Assembly (NCBI GenBank): GCA_015143295.1
Contig: CM026567.1
Span: 14,464,416-14,528,415, forward strand
Direction of reading: 5' to 3'
Source: Tetracentron sinense
Taxonomy: Eukaryota; Streptophyta; Magnoliopsida; Trochodendrales; Trochodendraceae
DNA length: 64,000 nucleotides
The notes under the pieces were generated by a model. The model searched no databases and was not told the origin of the DNA. It saw nothing but the letters and a program-made list of their open reading frames with translations. Within the stretch, counting starts at the first letter, position 1. Each line of letters starts with the position of its first letter. Position numbers and translations under genes: made by a program. Shown piece by piece: positions 61,437 to 64,000 of this stretch.

Positions 61437-63620
61437 ACTAGAAGGAATAGAAGGTCAAGATTAGTAAATCTTGGTGTTGAAAACCTTTTGGATACAAAAG
61501 AATGAGCAACTAGGTTAAAAATTTAATAGATTCCTCTCTCTTTATTTCTTATACCAGGAATGCAATCAATTGTTACCAAAATAAAATATAGTAATGACTA
61601 AATATTCCTATGAGAATCCCAATTCTGCAAACACTGAATGAAAGCTTTTAGTCCAAGCAACTTGTGGTTAAATTTTTCAAAATACTGGACTCTTTCACAG
61701 TTGTCAAAAACGCAAAGGCAATACAAAATTAATGAATAATGAAAATAAAAAAGAAGAGTCAAGGGATGAGAATGGAGCTGATTCCGTCAATACTAAAATA
61801 TTCGCTACATCTTATAAAACAAATACAACTAAGTATCTGAAAATGAACATAGTGTTCCTCTCTTTCTTCACACCCTCTAAAGCTCTCTCTCTCTCTCTCT
61901 CTCTCTTATACATGAAAGCAATCCAAAATCTAATTTTAATTTTTTTTTTAACTTCAAACCTCATTTCCTTTTTCTATCCAAGCTAGCACACAAGGGAACC
62001 TACTTTACAACAATTTATACTTTTGTCAACCCCAGATTGGTTTTCACATTTCTCATCAAAATCAAAACATCATTATTCATTAACAAGAGAAATTTCACAA
62101 ATCTTGATTTTACAAAGTTTCTTCTTAATCTACCCATAGTAAATAGGGCATTCCCTACCTAACCCCTGTGTAGAAGATTTCAGCAGACACCCATGTAGAG
62201 CTAGGACATTTTCTAATATATAAAGTGCAAGTTGGCTAATCTCAACAACACTAACCTCACGTTTTGAAAGAACAACTGTCCACCTAAACTGCTCTGGCAT
62301 ACTATTATATTCTATAAAGAAAGGGGTGTAAACTACACCATTCAAAACTCATCAAATTCCATTGTACTCGATCATTATGGAAAACGAGGCCAACAGTTGA
62401 TATCGATCATCATGGGAAACGAGGCCAACAGTTGTATCAGAGAGGAGAAAAATAAAGATAGGATTCATTTTAAACTCATGAATGCAAATCACGAGATTGA
62501 TTTCTTATTAATATGGATTGAAAGTAGCACTAATACCTACCCTAATGATTTATTAGTTATGCAAGATATCAATGGCTCTCCAAGTCCAAAATCTACACAG
62601 AGGAGACTATTATTCAGGATCAGAGACTCAAACATCAGAAAATATATATATATATAGTAATAATAATATTTAATTATCTAACATGCCATAACCGTGGGCA
62701 TGGGAGGATGGTGATTGAACCGACAACTAAAAAACCATATTCTAGAGTTTCAATCTTGTCTCTCCCATACAGATCATATCAAAGCCACCATGTAAACAAA
62801 GTTTGAATCAAATAGTGATGACACCCTACGAAACAACTCCATATACAAAATATATATATATAGTAATAATAATATTTAATTATTTAACATGCCATAACCA
62901 TGGGCATGAGCGGATGGTGATTGAACCAACAACTAACACCTGTTCTAGAGTTTCAATCTTGTCTTTCCCATACAGATCATATCAAAGCCACCATGTAAAC
63001 AAAGTTTGAATCAAATAGTGATGACACACAACCAAACAACTCAATATACAAACTGTAAAGTGTAGTTAGCCACAATAAATGTTGAATAGGTAAACCACGT
63101 CCGCATTCCAACTATCTTCTAGCATTGGTCATAAATGCATGTGCACAAAACACCTAAATGCATGTATCAACAAACATGTGTAAATGCTACTTAACACGTG
63201 CACATGCATGTTGCATGTATATGTGGGCATGTTGAATACATAATTAACCACATTCCACGACACTAACACTAATATCAGCTATACCTGAATGGGCTGGCAT
63301 ATGCAAGCCATCAGTCAAATAGATAAAATGATAGCTGAACACACAAATTTGAACAAAAATCAAATATTAATTCATGGAACTTTACGATAGCTCCATCATG
63401 GAAGTTGGCATGCCTTAACAAGTGAAGTGAGTCCTTGACCCAACCTCAATTTATAAAGCAATTTCCATTAAGCGAAATGATCAATAGCTGATTTGAATGA
63501 TTAGCATACAACTGAATTAAATTCAAAAGTAATCTGAGGCATAACATGTATTTACGAATAGGGGAAACTGTGATTCATTGGAAACAACTGAAACCACTCA
63601 GAAATTCTCACCTGATTTCT
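61437..63620. repeat. Direct duplication, copy 2 (2.2 kb)
   Basis: Partner of 53352-55451. It has about 140 bp extra at about 62298-62433, which includes a short internal duplication of AAACGAGGCCAACAGTTG. The right end runs into a PFP-beta exon, so the duplicated DNA is most simply PFP-beta intron. Confidence 0.93.
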
Positions 63621-63719
63621 GTAAGGATAGATAAATTCCGATGTCAGCTCTACGGATCCCAGCAGGACCACCCTTGAATCCATACAGTGTGCTTCCCTTT
63701 GGGCAATCCTGCAAGTAAT
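63612..63719 (-). pseudogene. PFP-beta: PFP-beta exon with 14-base deletion
   Basis: On the minus strand, after acceptor CGTAG, the exon reads YLQDCPKGSTLYGFKGGPAG, then, one frame shift later, VELTSEFIYPYRNQ before donor CAG|GTGAGA. This is pyrophosphate-fructose 6-phosphate 1-phosphotransferase beta (catalytic) subunit, a cytosolic glycolytic enzyme using PPi. About 14 bases that would encode five residues between GGPAGI and VELT are missing near 63653, which breaks the frame. The splice sites look good. It may be a pseudogene or a local consensus error. Confidence 0.85.
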
Positions 63720-63805
63720 CTACGACCAAAACAAATTAATTGCTCTTAAAAATTAATCAAATCAAATACAATACCGTCTAATCAAACTCAAAATAAGATC
63801 CTCAC

Positions 63806-63881
63806 AAAAAATTCCAGAAATGGCATTGCGTCCTCCAGAGTCCAGACAAGACAACGCCAATCTTCAACTTCTGGTCCGATC
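63806..63881 (-). pseudogene. PFP-beta: PFP-beta upstream exon, glycine-loop deletion
   Basis: The minus strand reads DQKLKIGVVLSG, then, after a shift, SGGRNAISGIF and donor GTGAGG (63801-63805). The family has GGQAPGGHN here, the glycine-rich loop contacting PPi. About eight bases are missing near 63840 and the loop is damaged. The split codon joins correctly to the next exon. The exon may extend further right; the N-terminal part of the gene would lie beyond the window. Confidence 0.78.
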
Positions 63882-64000
63882 CACATAATCCAGTACGCAT
63901 ACAGTACGAGCAATCAGGCCGCTCTAGGTATGATTCTCTGCTGCCCAATCCCAACTGCAACATGGATTCTACATTTTCAAAATTTAGATCAAAACCTCTA

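Noticed and set aside
1..64000. tRNA, rRNA or other structured RNA genes
   Set aside because: No cloverleaf, rRNA or snRNA consensus was recognised on reading; a covariance-model scan would be the decisive test.

Overview
The window looks like nuclear DNA of a flowering plant with a large, transposon-rich genome. The evidence is plant SAC9 and PFP-beta exons split by multi-kilobase introns, Ty1/copia, Ty3/gypsy and LINE remnants, many MITE-like elements and a long satellite. I cannot name the species. No complete, intact protein-coding gene is present.

Layout. 1-9680: a satellite with units of about 0.84 kb in which two subtypes (A and B) alternate, interrupted by a 2.2-kb TIR element and a 0.55-kb MITE. 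9681-36411: a 26.7-kb unique segment holding a degenerate copia element (minus strand) and then the C-terminal half of SAC9 (plus strand, seven exons between 15217 and 36396) with TE-filled introns. 36412-39222: the satellite resumes, at almost exactly the unit position and subtype where it stopped at 9680. The segment therefore appears to sit inside one satellite unit. 39223-44820: a gypsy LTR, primer site and gag remnant, then unclassified AT-rich DNA. 44820-44951: a last piece of satellite. 44952-45051: 100 Ns. 45052-52327: an inverted second copy of 10950-18241, including two SAC9 exons and most of the copia element. 52328-64000: mostly noncoding DNA with a 2.1-kb direct duplication, ending in two damaged exons of PFP-beta (minus strand).

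State of the genes. SAC9 lacks its N-terminal phosphatase half and its C-terminal end. A 1.39-kb solo-LTR-like insertion splits one exon, two splice sites are changed, and exons 5-7 carry several 1-2-base deletions. Small indels become denser towards the N gap from both sides, so some of these frameshifts may be consensus errors. The LTR insertion and the truncation by satellite DNA on both sides cannot be explained that way. PFP-beta has two small deletions in conserved sequence, one in the glycine-rich active-site loop.

The long stretches not listed separately (for example 23470-24760, 31740-32640, 33300-34330, 35340-36110, 52470-53350, 55750-59140) show no coding or RNA gene that I can recognise. 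They read as introns or intergenic DNA.
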